A stretch of 64,000 nucleotides of DNA, from the NCBI GenBank assembly GCA_900763675.1, contig CAAFLE010000104.1:59714-123713 (forward strand). The letters are read 5' to 3'. Origin of the DNA: an uncultured Oscillospiraceae bacterium (GTDB lineage: Bacteria > Bacillota > Clostridia > Oscillospirales > Oscillospiraceae). Under the pieces are notes generated by a model. The model saw only the letters and a program-made list of their open reading frames with translations, did no database searches and was not told the DNA's origin. Both the position numbers and the translations under genes were made by a program. Below, one piece after another: positions 16,759 to 24,976 of the stretch (positions are counted from its first letter, which is position 1; the number at the start of each line of letters is the position of its first letter).

Positions 16759-17619
16759 ATGTCAACTAATACACTGTATCTCGGCTATCACGTTTCCTCC
16801 GCCGGAGGTTATATGGCGATGGGAAAGCGTGCTGCGGCGCTCGGCGCAAACACGTTTGCGTTCTTTACGCGCAACCCCCGCGGCGGCGCGGCGGCGAAGG
16901 CGGAGCCGTCGGATGCGGCGGCTTTTCGTGCATGGGCGTCGGAGCAGGGCTTTGGTCCGCTGGTGGCGCACTCGCCCTATACGCTCAACCCGTGCAGCGA
17001 CAAGCCATCGGTGCGCGACTTTGCCAAACGCGCCTTTACGGAAGATCTGGAGCGCATGGAGCTGACGCCGGGCTGCTTTTATAACTTTCATCCGGGCAGC
17101 CATGTCGGACAGGGGCTGGAAGCGGGCATTGCGATGATCGTCGAGCTGCTCAACGCCGTTCTCACGCCGGAAATGCACACGACCGTACTTCTTGAAACGA
17201 TGGCGGGCAAGGGCAGCGAGGTCGGCGGACGGTTTGAAGAGCTGCGCGAGATCATTGACCGCGTGGAGCAGAAGGACAAGCTCGGCGTGTGTCTCGATAC
17301 CTGCCACGTCTGGGACGGCGGCTACGACATCGTGTCCGACCCGGACGCGGTGCTGACGGAATTTGACCGCGTGATCGGGCTGGACCGGCTGAAGGCGGTG
17401 CATCTCAACAACTCGCTCAACGCGCTCGGCAGTCATAAGGACCGCCATGCAAAAATCCGGGAGGGCGTTCTGCCGGAGGAAGCGCTCGCACGTATCGTCT
17501 GCCATCCGGCGCTTGCCGGACGCCCGTTCATTCTTGAAACGCCGAACGACGACGCGGGCTACGCCGCGGAGATCCGCTGGCTGCGCGAAAAGTGGGAGGA
17601 AGATCATGGCAAAAATTAA
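16759..17619 (+). CDS. nfo: deoxyribonuclease IV (endonuclease IV)
   Basis: 286 residues. Endonuclease IV cleaves DNA at abasic sites in base-excision repair, using three zinc ions. Visible family features: LGYHVSSAGGYMAMGKRA at the N terminus, NFHPGSHVG, VLLETMAGKG, LGVCLDTCHVWDGGYDI and VHLNNSLNALGSHKDRHAKI, which carry the conserved His, Glu and Asp ligands. Start 16759 follows caggagaa. It overlaps the next gene by 14 bases. Confidence 0.96.
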   Translation: MSTNTLYLGYHVSSAGGYMAMGKRAAALGANTFAFFTRNPRGGAAAKAEPSDAAAFRAWASEQGFGPLVAHSPYTLNPCSDKPSVRDFAKRAFTEDLERMELTPGCFYNFHPGSHVGQGLEAGIAMIVELLNAVLTPEMHTTVLLETMAGKGSEVGGRFEELREIIDRVEQKDKLGVCLDTCHVWDGGYDIVSDPDAVLTEFDRVIGLDRLKAVHLNNSLNALGSHKDRHAKIREGVLPEEALARIVCHPALAGRPFILETPNDDAGYAAEIRWLREKWEEDHGKN

Positions 17620-18307
17620 AGCCGTCCTCTGGGATGTGGACGGGACGCTCTTAGACTTTCTCGCCGCGGAGCGGGCGGCGATCCGGACGTGCTTTTCGGT
17701 TTTCCGGCTCGGCGAATGCACCGACGAAATGATCGCGGAATACTCCGCGATCAATCTCCGCTGGTGGGAAGCGCTCGAGCGCGGCGAGGTCACAAAGCCG
17801 GAGGTCGTTGTCGGGCGATTCGAGGAGTTTTTCGCGTCCCGCGGCATCGACACCTCCGTCGCGGCGGCGTTCAACACCGAATACCAGCGCCGTCTCGGCG
17901 ACACGATCGTATTTTGCCCGAACGCGCTTGAAACGGTGCTTGCGCTGCGCGGCAGCGTCGTTCAGTGCGCCGTGACGAACGGAACGAAATATGCGCAGAC
18001 GATCAAGCTCGCCCGCTCGGGGCTGGACAAGCTGCTCTCGCCCATCTTCATCTCCGACGATATAGGCGCGGAAAAGCCGTCGGCGCGGTTTTTCGAGGCG
18101 GTGTTTGCCTCGCTCGACGGCATAGCGCCGGAGGAAATGCTGATCGTCGGCGACTCGCTCACGAGCGATATGTGCGGCGGGCGGAACGCCGGGATCCCGA
18201 CGTGCTGGTACAATCCGCGCCGCCTGCCGCCGGACGACCTGCCGGTGGATTTTGTCATTGAGGATCTCGCCGAGGTGCTGCAAATCGTGGAGAAAAGCGC
18301 CCTTTGA
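17606..18307 (+). CDS. HAD-family phosphatase (YjjG-like nucleotidase)
   Basis: 233 residues. HAD motif I is LWDVDGTLLD, motif II is CAVTNGT, motif III Lys lies in GAEKPSARFF, and motif IV is IVGDSLTSDM. The pattern and length fit YjjG/YfnB-type pyrimidine nucleotidases that clean non-canonical nucleotides; that would pair sensibly with the overlapping DNA repair gene nfo (inference). The start at 17606 has a ggaggaag site inside the end of nfo, so the genes are translationally coupled. Confidence 0.88.
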   Translation: MAKIKAVLWDVDGTLLDFLAAERAAIRTCFSVFRLGECTDEMIAEYSAINLRWWEALERGEVTKPEVVVGRFEEFFASRGIDTSVAAAFNTEYQRRLGDTIVFCPNALETVLALRGSVVQCAVTNGTKYAQTIKLARSGLDKLLSPIFISDDIGAEKPSARFFEAVFASLDGIAPEEMLIVGDSLTSDMCGGRNAGIPTCWYNPRRLPPDDLPVDFVIEDLAEVLQIVEKSAL

Positions 18308-18325
18308 ATGGTGGATTATGACCTA

Positions 18326-18354
18326 TTGACTTTTCCGCTTCAAGTCGGTAGAAT
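18326..18354 (+). promoter_or_regulatory. promoter of MATE transporter gene
   Basis: TTGACT (18326-18331), 17-bp spacer, TAGAAT (18349-18354), about 43 bases upstream of the start codon. Confidence 0.75.
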
Positions 18355-18396
18355 CATCTGACTTTCAGTTGATGGATTAGGAGGGACTGCGGTTTC

Positions 18397-19797
18397 ATGG
18401 AAACGGGTCTGGTCAGAAAAGAAAAGCTATTCGGTCCGGCGAGCTTTTATAAAAAGGCGCTGTTCATTGCGCTGCCGGTTATGCTGCAAATGCTCATCCA
18501 GAACATGGTGTCGCTCATCGACAACTTCATGGTCTCGGGACTGGGCGATATAAAAATGTCCGGCGTGAACATCTCCGGACAGATCCTGTTCGTGTTCATG
18601 GTGCTGCTCAACACGATCTCGTCCTCCGGCGGCATTTTCATGTCGCAGTATTACGGCGCGGGGGATAAGCGCGGAATGCGGCAGGCGCTCAGCTTCAAAA
18701 CGATCCTCTCCTCCGCGGCGATCGTGCTGTATCTTCTCGTATGTATGGTGTTCCCGCGCCCAGTGCTTAGCCTGATGGTCGTCGGCAACTCGCAGGCGGA
18801 CGCCATTCTCGACGAAGCCGTGAAGTATATGTTCCTCATGGGCTTTATCGGCATTCCCATGGCGGTCTCGACGATCTGCTCGTCGTCCCTGCGGGAGATT
18901 GGTCGTGTCCGCACGCCGCTTTTCATCTCCGTTGTCGCCACGCTCGTCAACACGTTTTTCAACTGGGTGCTGATCTACGGCAATCTCGGCGCACCGCGGC
19001 TGGAGGTGCAGGGCGCGGCGATCGCCACGATCCTCGCACGGCTCACGGAAATGACGATGTTCCTTATCTATATCGCCATGAAGCGCCCACCGTTTTCCGC
19101 CACGCCGCGGGAGCTGCTGGACGTGGACGTCCCGCTCTTTTTCCGTATGCTCAAAAAGGGGGCGATGGTCCTTGGCTCGGAAATGCTCTGGGTCATTTCC
19201 GAAACGGTTACGACCGCCCTTTATAACGGCAGAGGCGGCGCGGACGTCGTCTCCGGCATGGCGGCGAGCTTTGCCATCGCCAACCTGTTCTTTGTGGCGT
19301 TCAGCGGCATCACGACCGCGACCGGCGTCATCCTCGGCTCAACGCTCGGCAGCGGTGAGCTGGACAAGGCGCGGCAGGAAAAGCGCTGGCTCATGGTCGC
19401 GGGCGTCATTTTCGGCGTGTTTATGATCTTTGTCGGACTGCTTACGGTGCCGCTCATCCCGCTCGTATTCGGGCATCTGAGCGACAGCGCCCGGCATATC
19501 ACCCACGAGATGGTCATTCTCATGTCGCTTTTCATGCCGCCGTGGGTGTATATCAACGTGCAGCTCGCCGTGTCCCGCGCCGGCGGTGACACCGCCATGG
19601 GGCTTTGGGTAGACGGTACGACGACGCTACTTCTCATTCTGCCCGGCATCTTCCTCGTGGCGCGGTACACGTCCATCGGACCGGTTGCCATGTACGGCAT
19701 GGTCAAGGCGGTCGATTTCGTCAAGATCACCATCGCGCACTTCATGCTCAAGCGCGAACACTGGGTGCGCAATCTTACCGACTCCGCCCGTGCCTAA
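18397..19797 (+). CDS. MATE family efflux transporter
   Basis: 466 residues with 12 predicted membrane segments, typical of MATE (NorM/DinF-like) cation-drug antiporters. The N-terminal half has LIQNMVSLIDNFMVSGLGD, a common MATE motif region, and a matching internal repeat begins around residue 240 (GSEMLWVISETVTTALYNGRGG). The substrate cannot be told. Start 18397 follows aggaggga; the gene has its own promoter and ends at a terminator shared with the convergent MFS gene. Confidence 0.92.
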   Translation: METGLVRKEKLFGPASFYKKALFIALPVMLQMLIQNMVSLIDNFMVSGLGDIKMSGVNISGQILFVFMVLLNTISSSGGIFMSQYYGAGDKRGMRQALSFKTILSSAAIVLYLLVCMVFPRPVLSLMVVGNSQADAILDEAVKYMFLMGFIGIPMAVSTICSSSLREIGRVRTPLFISVVATLVNTFFNWVLIYGNLGAPRLEVQGAAIATILARLTEMTMFLIYIAMKRPPFSATPRELLDVDVPLFFRMLKKGAMVLGSEMLWVISETVTTALYNGRGGADVVSGMAASFAIANLFFVAFSGITTATGVILGSTLGSGELDKARQEKRWLMVAGVIFGVFMIFVGLLTVPLIPLVFGHLSDSARHITHEMVILMSLFMPPWVYINVQLAVSRAGGDTAMGLWVDGTTTLLLILPGIFLVARYTSIGPVAMYGMVKAVDFVKITIAHFMLKREHWVRNLTDSARA

Positions 19798-19809
19798 TGA
19801 ATATGGATA

Positions 19810-19850
19810 AAAAAGCTCACGCTTTGCGGGAAGCAAAGCGTGAGCTTTTT
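19810..19850. terminator. bidirectional intrinsic terminator
   Basis: 18-bp perfect inverted repeat (19810-19827 / 19833-19850) with a gggaa loop and A/T ends, between the convergent MATE and MFS genes. Confidence 0.93.
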
Positions 19851-19859
19851 CTGCACTTT

Positions 19860-21041
19860 TTACGGTTTCGGCTCTTCCAGCCCACGGCAGGCGAGGAGCA
19901 TACCGGCGGCGCAGGCAGCGGCGGCAATGCACATCGTTGCCGGGACGGAGAGAATGTCAAAGAGCCGCCCGGAGATCAGACTCGCTAAAATGCCGCCGAC
20001 CGTCGTTGTGTTGAAGGCGAGACTCTGCCCCTTGGCGGAATCCTCATACGGGACGACGAGCGCCACATACGCCACGATCGCCGGGGCGTACAGCCCGAAG
20101 GACGGCGCTTGCAGTATTTCCGCGGCGAAGAGGAACGGAACACCCGGCGCGAGAGCAAGAGCGACATTTTTGGCGGCAAAGGCGATAAAAGAGACACGCA
20201 GCAGCGACACGCAGCTCCTCCGCCGGTAGATGCGGGAGAAAAGCAGCATCGTCGGCACCTCGGTCGCGGCAATGAACGCGGAGAGATACCCCATCGACGC
20301 CGTGTCTCCTCCGGCGTGCCGCACGATGTTGATGAGAAACGTGGACGAGGTGTTGTGCGAAAAGAAGATGAGAATGCTTCCGATGAGCAGCAGACAAAAG
20401 CGCGGGCTTTCGCGCAGGAAAGCGCCGAGCGAGCGCCCCTGCACCGGCGATGTATGGAGAGCGGTGAAGCTCTTGTGCAGCCGCAAGACCGATACGCCGA
20501 GCAGCGCGTTGGCGACAAGCTGTACTGCCGTAACGGCAAGACCGGCGATAGGGATGACGCGCACGCCGAACCTCGTGATGCATACGCCGAGCAGCATGGA
20601 CACCGCCATATATGCCGCGGACCCCATGCTGCGGGCGACGCCGTAGTTGATCGGGGACTCGTAATGCTCAAAATCGGCGCACAGCTTGAGATTGAGCGTG
20701 TTCACCGTGAGAGAAAACGCCAGAAGCAGGGGATAGCACAGGCTTGTAACGGCGCTTCGCACCGGGAAAAGAAGCAAAAGCAGAAAGAAGAGCGCCTGAA
20801 ACGCCAGCACGAGCCAGAGAATGTCCGCCGCGTTGAAGCGGGGACTCCGGTCCACAAACGAGGAAAGCGCCGTACCGAGAAGAAAGCCGAGCGTGCTGCC
20901 CAGCGCGAGCAGAGCGCCGAGCGCGGTGTTGCTGTAGCCGAGCGTGCCGAGATATACGGCGGCAAAGCTGCTCGAAATACAGAAAGCCATCCAGAAGCCC
21001 GCCTGATTGAGAGAGTAAAACGCCGTGAGCTTTTTCCCCAT
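19860..21041 (-). CDS. MFS transporter (MFS_1-like)
   Basis: 393 residues with about 12 membrane segments. The start at 21041 (MGKKLTAFYSLNQAGFWMAFC) is chosen for its gggagg site; a longer frame upstream would run through the promoter and hairpin. The overall pattern resembles LacY-like MFS_1 proteins common in Clostridia. The substrate is unknown. It is transcribed alone from a promoter whose -35 lies in the loop of the terminator of the upstream rrf2 gene. Confidence 0.88.
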   Translation of the reverse strand: MGKKLTAFYSLNQAGFWMAFCISSSFAAVYLGTLGYSNTALGALLALGSTLGFLLGTALSSFVDRSPRFNAADILWLVLAFQALFFLLLLLFPVRSAVTSLCYPLLLAFSLTVNTLNLKLCADFEHYESPINYGVARSMGSAAYMAVSMLLGVCITRFGVRVIPIAGLAVTAVQLVANALLGVSVLRLHKSFTALHTSPVQGRSLGAFLRESPRFCLLLIGSILIFFSHNTSSTFLINIVRHAGGDTASMGYLSAFIAATEVPTMLLFSRIYRRRSCVSLLRVSFIAFAAKNVALALAPGVPFLFAAEILQAPSFGLYAPAIVAYVALVVPYEDSAKGQSLAFNTTTVGGILASLISGRLFDILSVPATMCIAAAACAAGMLLACRGLEEPKP

Positions 21042-21068
21042 GCCCTGACCTCCCGCTGTACTTCTTCC

Positions 21069-21097
21069 ATTATTCACAAAGGACACGGCGGTGTCAA
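21069..21097 (-). promoter_or_regulatory. promoter of the MFS gene, nested in a terminator hairpin
   Basis: On the minus strand: TTGACA (21092-21097), 17-bp spacer, AATAAT (21069-21074). The -35 lies in the loop of the hairpin at 21081-21111. Confidence 0.65.
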
Positions 21098-21111
21098 GCC
21101 CCGCCGTGTCC
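21081..21111 (-). terminator. hairpin terminator after rrf2 gene
   Basis: 11-bp inverted repeat (21081-21091 / 21101-21111); on the minus strand it is followed by tttgtg. Confidence 0.7.
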
Positions 21112-21121
21112 TTCGTCATAT

Positions 21122-21550
21122 TCAGATCACATAGTAGTCCGCCAGCGGCACCGCGAGAAGATCGGCGAGCGTAACGGAGTCAAAGTACTCGTTCGTCATG
21201 CGGAAGAAATTCTGCCACATCGGAAGCGTGCGGCATTCGGCGGCACGCGGACAGGGGGGCGCGTCCGGGGCAAGACAGCTCACCGGCGCGAGATCGCCCT
21301 CGGTGCGCCGCAGAATCTCCCCGACGGTGCAGTCCTCCGGTGCGCGGGAGAGACGGTAGCCGCCGCCGCGCCCGTGTACGCCCTCGATGAGACCGCCCTT
21401 TGTCAGCGACGGGGCGATCTGCTCAATGTATTTGAGCGAGATGCCCTGCCGGGCGGCGACGTCTTTCATGGGAATAAATCCGCTGCCGCGATGTTCGGCA
21501 AGGTCGAGCATAATGCGCAGGGCATACCGCCCGCGGGTAGAGATCATCAT
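21122..21550 (-). CDS. Rrf2 family transcriptional regulator (IscR/CymR-like)
   Basis: 142 residues. It begins MMISTRGRYALRIMLDLAEH, the standard Rrf2 winged-helix start, with the recognition region KYIEQIAPSLTKGGLI. Three cysteines (Cys92, Cys100, Cys106) lie where IscR-type members bind a [2Fe-2S] cluster, with slightly different spacing from IscR (92/98/104). Its position directly downstream of cysK in the same orientation suggests control of cysteine or iron-sulfur metabolism, as CymR does in Bacillus. It probably binds the cysK leader region. A terminator hairpin follows. Confidence 0.88.
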   Translation of the reverse strand: MMISTRGRYALRIMLDLAEHRGSGFIPMKDVAARQGISLKYIEQIAPSLTKGGLIEGVHGRGGGYRLSRAPEDCTVGEILRRTEGDLAPVSCLAPDAPPCPRAAECRTLPMWQNFFRMTNEYFDSVTLADLLAVPLADYYVI

Positions 21551-21578
21551 GGAGCATCCGTCCTTTGAACTTTTTTTA

Positions 21579-22511
21579 TCAGTCCGCAAACAGCGGCGTG
21601 GAGAGATACCGGTCGCCGGTATCCGGGAGCAGGACGACGACGGTCTTTCCCTCGCTGCCGGGACGCTTGGCGATCTCGATGGCGGCATAGAGCGCCGCAC
21701 CGGAGGAGATGCCGGCGAGAATACCCTCGCGTCGCCCGAGCAGCTTTCCGGTAGCGAAGGCGTCCTCGTTCGTCACGGGGATGATCTCGTCATAGACCTT
21801 CGTATTCAGCACCGCCGGGACAAAGCCCGCGCCGATGCCCTGAATTTTGTGCGGACCTGCCTTGCCGGTGGAAAGCACCGGCGAGCCTGCCGGCTCTACG
21901 GCGACGACCTTGACGGCGGGGTTCTGCGATTTGAGATATTCACCGACGCCCGTGACCGTTCCGCCCGTACCGACGCCCGCGACAAAGAAATCGACCGCGC
22001 CGTCCGTATCCTCCCAGATCTCGGGACCGGTCGTCGTGAAATGCGCCTTCGGGTTCGCAGGATTCACGAACTGTCCGGGGATGAAGCTGTTCGGAATTTC
22101 GGCGGCAAGCTCGTTCGCCCGCTCGATCGCGCCCTTCATACCCTTCGAGCCTTCGGAGAGGACCAGCTCCGCGCCATAAGCCTTCATCAGCTGGCGGCGC
22201 TCGACGGACATCGTGTCCGGCATGACGATAATGGTCCGGTAGCCGCGGGCCGCAGCAACCGAGGCAAGCCCGATGCCGGTATTGCCGGAGGTCGGCTCGA
22301 TGATGACGCTGCCCGGCTTGAGCTTGCCGGACGCCTCGGCGTCGTCGATCATGGCGAGCGCCACGCGGTCCTTGACGCTTCCGGCGGGGTTGAACGATTC
22401 CACCTTTGCCACGAGCTTCGCCTTGAGACCGTATTCCTTTTCGATGTGCGTCAGCTCCAGCAGCGGCGTATGACCGATGAGCTGGTCGGCGGATGTATAG
22501 ATCTTAGACAT
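21579..22511 (-). CDS. cysK: cysteine synthase (O-acetylserine sulfhydrylase)
   Basis: 310 residues. CysK makes cysteine from O-acetylserine and sulfide using PLP. The PLP lysine is Lys47 in NPAGSVKDR, the substrate loop is [12 protein letters not shown] and the PLP phosphate loop is [18 protein letters not shown] near the C terminus is also conserved. The start at 22511 follows aaagggga. The gene has its own promoter and a 70-base leader with repeated gataaa blocks, and is followed 28 bases later by the Rrf2 regulator. No cysE is in the window. Confidence 0.96.
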   Translation of the reverse strand: MSKIYTSADQLIGHTPLLELTHIEKEYGLKAKLVAKVESFNPAGSVKDRVALAMIDDAEASGKLKPGSVIIEPTSGNTGIGLASVAAARGYRTIIVMPDTMSVERRQLMKAYGAELVLSEGSKGMKGAIERANELAAEIPNSFIPGQFVNPANPKAHFTTTGPEIWEDTDGAVDFFVAGVGTGGTVTGVGEYLKSQNPAVKVVAVEPAGSPVLSTGKAGPHKIQGIGAGFVPAVLNTKVYDEIIPVTNEDAFATGKLLGRREGILAGISSGAALYAAIEIAKRPGSEGKTVVVLLPDTGDRYLSTPLFAD

Positions 22512-22525
22512 GAAAAATCCCCTTT

Positions 22526-22548
22526 CCGATAAAACCGATAAACCTATC
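22526..22548. promoter_or_regulatory. candidate regulator site in cysK leader
   Basis: The cysK leader contains two adjacent ccgataaa blocks followed by cctatc (22526-22548). Direct repeats just downstream of the promoter are a plausible site for the Rrf2 regulator; this is inference. Confidence 0.4.
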
Positions 22549-22562
22549 TGCTTGATGGGCAG

Positions 22563-22591
22563 AATATACACCCGCCGGACGGATTTGTCAA
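22563..22591 (-). promoter_or_regulatory. sigmaA promoter of cysK
   Basis: On the minus strand: TTGACA (22586-22591), 17-bp spacer, TATATT (22563-22568). The -35 begins one base after the T-tract of the upstream terminator. Confidence 0.85.
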
Positions 22592-22630
22592 GAAAAAAAG
22601 TTTGCCCGCCGCAAAAAAAGCGGCGGACAA
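22592..22630 (-). terminator. intrinsic terminator after alcohol dehydrogenase gene
   Basis: On the minus strand: a stem of 7 GC pairs extended by a tttg/caaa pair around a T7 loop (22601-22630), followed by a T7 tract (22593-22599). Confidence 0.85.
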
Positions 22631-22636
22631 AAGCTC

Positions 22637-23821
22637 TTATTTCGCGGCGGCGTAGATTTTCTCGATGTCGGCGGCGTACAGCCGGATCAGACCGCCGATT
22701 TTGATTGTGTCGTTCTGCGTGCATTTGACCGCCATTTCGTGCATCTGTTCCTCGGTGATGTCGCCGAGACCCAGCTCGCGCAGGTTGGACGGCATTCCGA
22801 TGGAGCGGCAGAAGCTCTCGAACGCGGCGATGCCCGCAAGCGCGGTCGCCTCGGGGTTTTCGTAGTCCATTTCGCAGCCCATGACCTCCACGGCGAAGCG
22901 CGTGAAGCGGGGGAGATTGACGTGCATCACATACCGCGCCCAGCTGCCCCAGACGGCGGCAAGCCCCGCGCCGTGCGCCACGTCGAACATACCGCCCAGC
23001 TCATGCTCGATCTTGTGCGTCGCCCAGTCCTGCACCTTGCCGACGCCCATGAGATTGTTGTGGGAGAGACTGCCCGCCCACATCAGTTCGGCGCGGGCGT
23101 CGTAGTCGTTCGGGTCGGCAAGCGCTTTTTTCACGTTCGTCATCACGGTCTTGAGCAGACCCTCGCTCATGCGGTCAAGAAGCTCCGTGTGGTCGGTGTT
23201 GGAGAAATAGCGCTCCATGGTGTGCATCATAATGTCCACGCCGCCGCTCGCGGTCTGGTAGGGGGGCAGCGTGCAGGTGAGCGCGGGGTTCATAATGGCA
23301 AAGCGCGGGCGGGAGCATTCGTAGTTGACGCCCTTTTTGAGCCAGCCGTCCTCGTTGGTGATAACGCAGGAGTTGCTCGTCTCGCTGCCGGCGGCGGAGA
23401 TAGTCAGCACCGCGCCGACGGGGGCGCACGCCTTTGCCGTGGCTTTGCCCATGAAAAGATCCCAGATGTCAAATTCCGGGTTGGCGAGCGCATAGCCGAT
23501 CGCCTTGGCGGTGTCGATCACGCTGCCGCCGCCGACGGCGAGCAGGAAATCCGCGCCCGAGTTCTTGCAAAGCTCGATGCCCTCGCGCACCTTGCTGAGC
23601 CGGGGGTTCGGCTTCACGCCGCCGAGCAGCTCATAGGGGATGCCGGCTGCCTTGAGCGAATCGGTGCAGCGGTCGAGCAGACCGGAGCGGACGGCGCTGC
23701 CGCCGCCGTAGACGACGAGCGCGTGCGTGCCGCCGCATTCGCGGACAAGCTCGCCGCAGCGGCTTTCGGTGTCGCGTCCGAAAACGACCTTCGTGGGAAC
23801 ACAATACTCAAAGTTCTGCAT
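22637..23821 (-). CDS. iron-containing alcohol dehydrogenase (BdhA/YugJ-like)
   Basis: 394 residues, group III iron-dependent dehydrogenase. The NAD(P) loop is [13 protein letters not shown], and the metal-binding stretch includes the Asp of [14 protein letters not shown] and the histidines of LSHNNLMG and [20 protein letters not shown]. It resembles NADH-dependent butanol dehydrogenases and would reduce an aldehyde to an alcohol to reoxidise cofactor during fermentation. It overlaps the DUF1643 gene by 14 bases and is the last gene of a four-gene minus-strand operon. Start 23821 follows gaaggacgg. Confidence 0.93.
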   Translation of the reverse strand: MQNFEYCVPTKVVFGRDTESRCGELVRECGGTHALVVYGGGSAVRSGLLDRCTDSLKAAGIPYELLGGVKPNPRLSKVREGIELCKNSGADFLLAVGGGSVIDTAKAIGYALANPEFDIWDLFMGKATAKACAPVGAVLTISAAGSETSNSCVITNEDGWLKKGVNYECSRPRFAIMNPALTCTLPPYQTASGGVDIMMHTMERYFSNTDHTELLDRMSEGLLKTVMTNVKKALADPNDYDARAELMWAGSLSHNNLMGVGKVQDWATHKIEHELGGMFDVAHGAGLAAVWGSWARYVMHVNLPRFTRFAVEVMGCEMDYENPEATALAGIAAFESFCRSIGMPSNLRELGLGDITEEQMHEMAVKCTQNDTIKIGGLIRLYAADIEKIYAAAK

Positions 23822-24449
23822 AATGAATCCGTCCTTCCATTGTATCTATATAGGATTTAACGTCAAAGGGGTCGAGCGGCGTATCGCGCCGCAGATAGAG
23901 CGGGTGGTGGGGATGTCCTTTCACGGAGCGCTTTCCCGCCGTGAACCATTCCGCGCCATACTCCTCGCCGATGGCGATCATATCCGAAACGCAGCGCGGC
24001 AGATACCGCCGCATTTCGATGATGTTGCCCCATGCCGCCCAAACCGCCGGGCGGCGGGGGAGCGAGGCTTCGAGTATGTACCGGAACGCCGCCATATTCT
24101 CCGCGTGCAGCGTTTCGTTGAGCGCGGCGTCCATGTCGTTCGGGCGCGTGGCACGCTGGGCGTATACATTGAACATAAGAAAGCTGTCGTACCCGTTCGC
24201 AAGAGCGATGCGCTGCACGCTCTGGAGCGTCGGGTCGAGCGCGTCCGGCGCGGCGGTCGAGGGGTTTACGCCGATGCAGATGAGCGGTTTTTCCCCGCGT
24301 GTGCCGAGAATGTACCGGTATTCGGTGTAAAAGTCCGGCACGTAGAGCCAGCGCCCGGCGTCGTAATCACCGCGCCGTCCGCTCTTTTCGAGCGCCCGGG
24401 AAAACGGCAGGATCTCCAGCGTGTCGGTATCGGCGGTCGGAATGTGCAT
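23808..24449 (-). CDS. DUF1643 family protein
   Basis: 213 residues. The central region ICIGVNPSTAAPDALDPT followed by a run ending MFNVYAQRAT is the hallmark of DUF1643, a family of unknown function. A WAAWGN stretch lies in the middle and HPHHPLYL near the C terminus. No signal peptide or membrane segment is seen, so it is probably cytoplasmic. Start 24449 follows aaaggaga. It sits between a metallopeptidase gene (11-base gap) and the alcohol dehydrogenase gene (14-base overlap). Confidence 0.85.
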   Translation of the reverse strand: MHIPTADTDTLEILPFSRALEKSGRRGDYDAGRWLYVPDFYTEYRYILGTRGEKPLICIGVNPSTAAPDALDPTLQSVQRIALANGYDSFLMFNVYAQRATRPNDMDAALNETLHAENMAAFRYILEASLPRRPAVWAAWGNIIEMRRYLPRCVSDMIAIGEEYGAEWFTAGKRSVKGHPHHPLYLRRDTPLDPFDVKSYIDTMEGRIHYAEL

Positions 24450-24460
24450 GGCGTTCTCCT

Positions 24461-24976
24461 TTATTGGCGCAGCAGCGCCCGGCGCTGCTTGTGGTCGGGC
24501 ATAACGGAAGCGATGAAATCGTAAAAGGCGGCGGAGTGGTTATGGTGGCGGATGTGTGCCAGCTCGTGTACGACTACGTAGTCGATCGCCTCCTCGGGGT
24601 ACTGCATCAGCCGCCAGGAAAAGCTCACGGCGTTTTTGGCGCTGCAGCTTCCAAAGCGCGTGCGTGCGCCGGTGATCGTGATGCGCGTCGGCTGAACGCC
24701 CATGAGCGCGGCGTAGTGCGCGATCTTCGGCGGGAGGATCGTTTTGGCTTTCCGGATCAGCGCCCGGCGCTGCGCTTCGTCCGGCTCGGGGTGGGCTTCC
24801 CGGCGCATTTGCTGCCGGGCGCGTTCGCGCTCGATCCATGCGCTCTCGCTCTCTACGATCCGGCGAATCTCATCGTCCGGCACGCGGTCCGGCGCACGGA
24901 CGGTGAGACGCCCCTCACGGTCCACCCACAGACCGACGCTGGAGCGGTTCGAGCGGACGATCGTGTAATCCTCCAT
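24461..24976 (-). CDS. SprT/YgjP-like zinc metallopeptidase
   Basis: 171 residues from the ATG at 24976, which overlaps the stop codon of the preceding gene as TGATG. The zinc motif is VVHELAHIRHHNHSAAFY (HExxH plus a downstream His), and the region before it (TRFGSCSAKNAVSFSWRLM) is typical of the YgjP/DUF45 metal-dependent hydrolases. The protein is somewhat shorter than usual for the family. The substrate is unknown. Translational coupling to the secreted GLUG protein upstream suggests coordinated production. Confidence 0.85.
   Translation of the reverse strand: MEDYTIVRSNRSSVGLWVDREGRLTVRAPDRVPDDEIRRIVESESAWIERERARQQMRREAHPEPDEAQRRALIRKAKTILPPKIAHYAALMGVQPTRITITGARTRFGSCSAKNAVSFSWRLMQYPEEAIDYVVVHELAHIRHHNHSAAFYDFIASVMPDHKQRRALLRQ

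Noticed and set aside
23727..24524. Plus-strand open frame of 265 codons over the ADH/DUF1643 region
   Set aside because: Shadow of two well-supported minus-strand genes.
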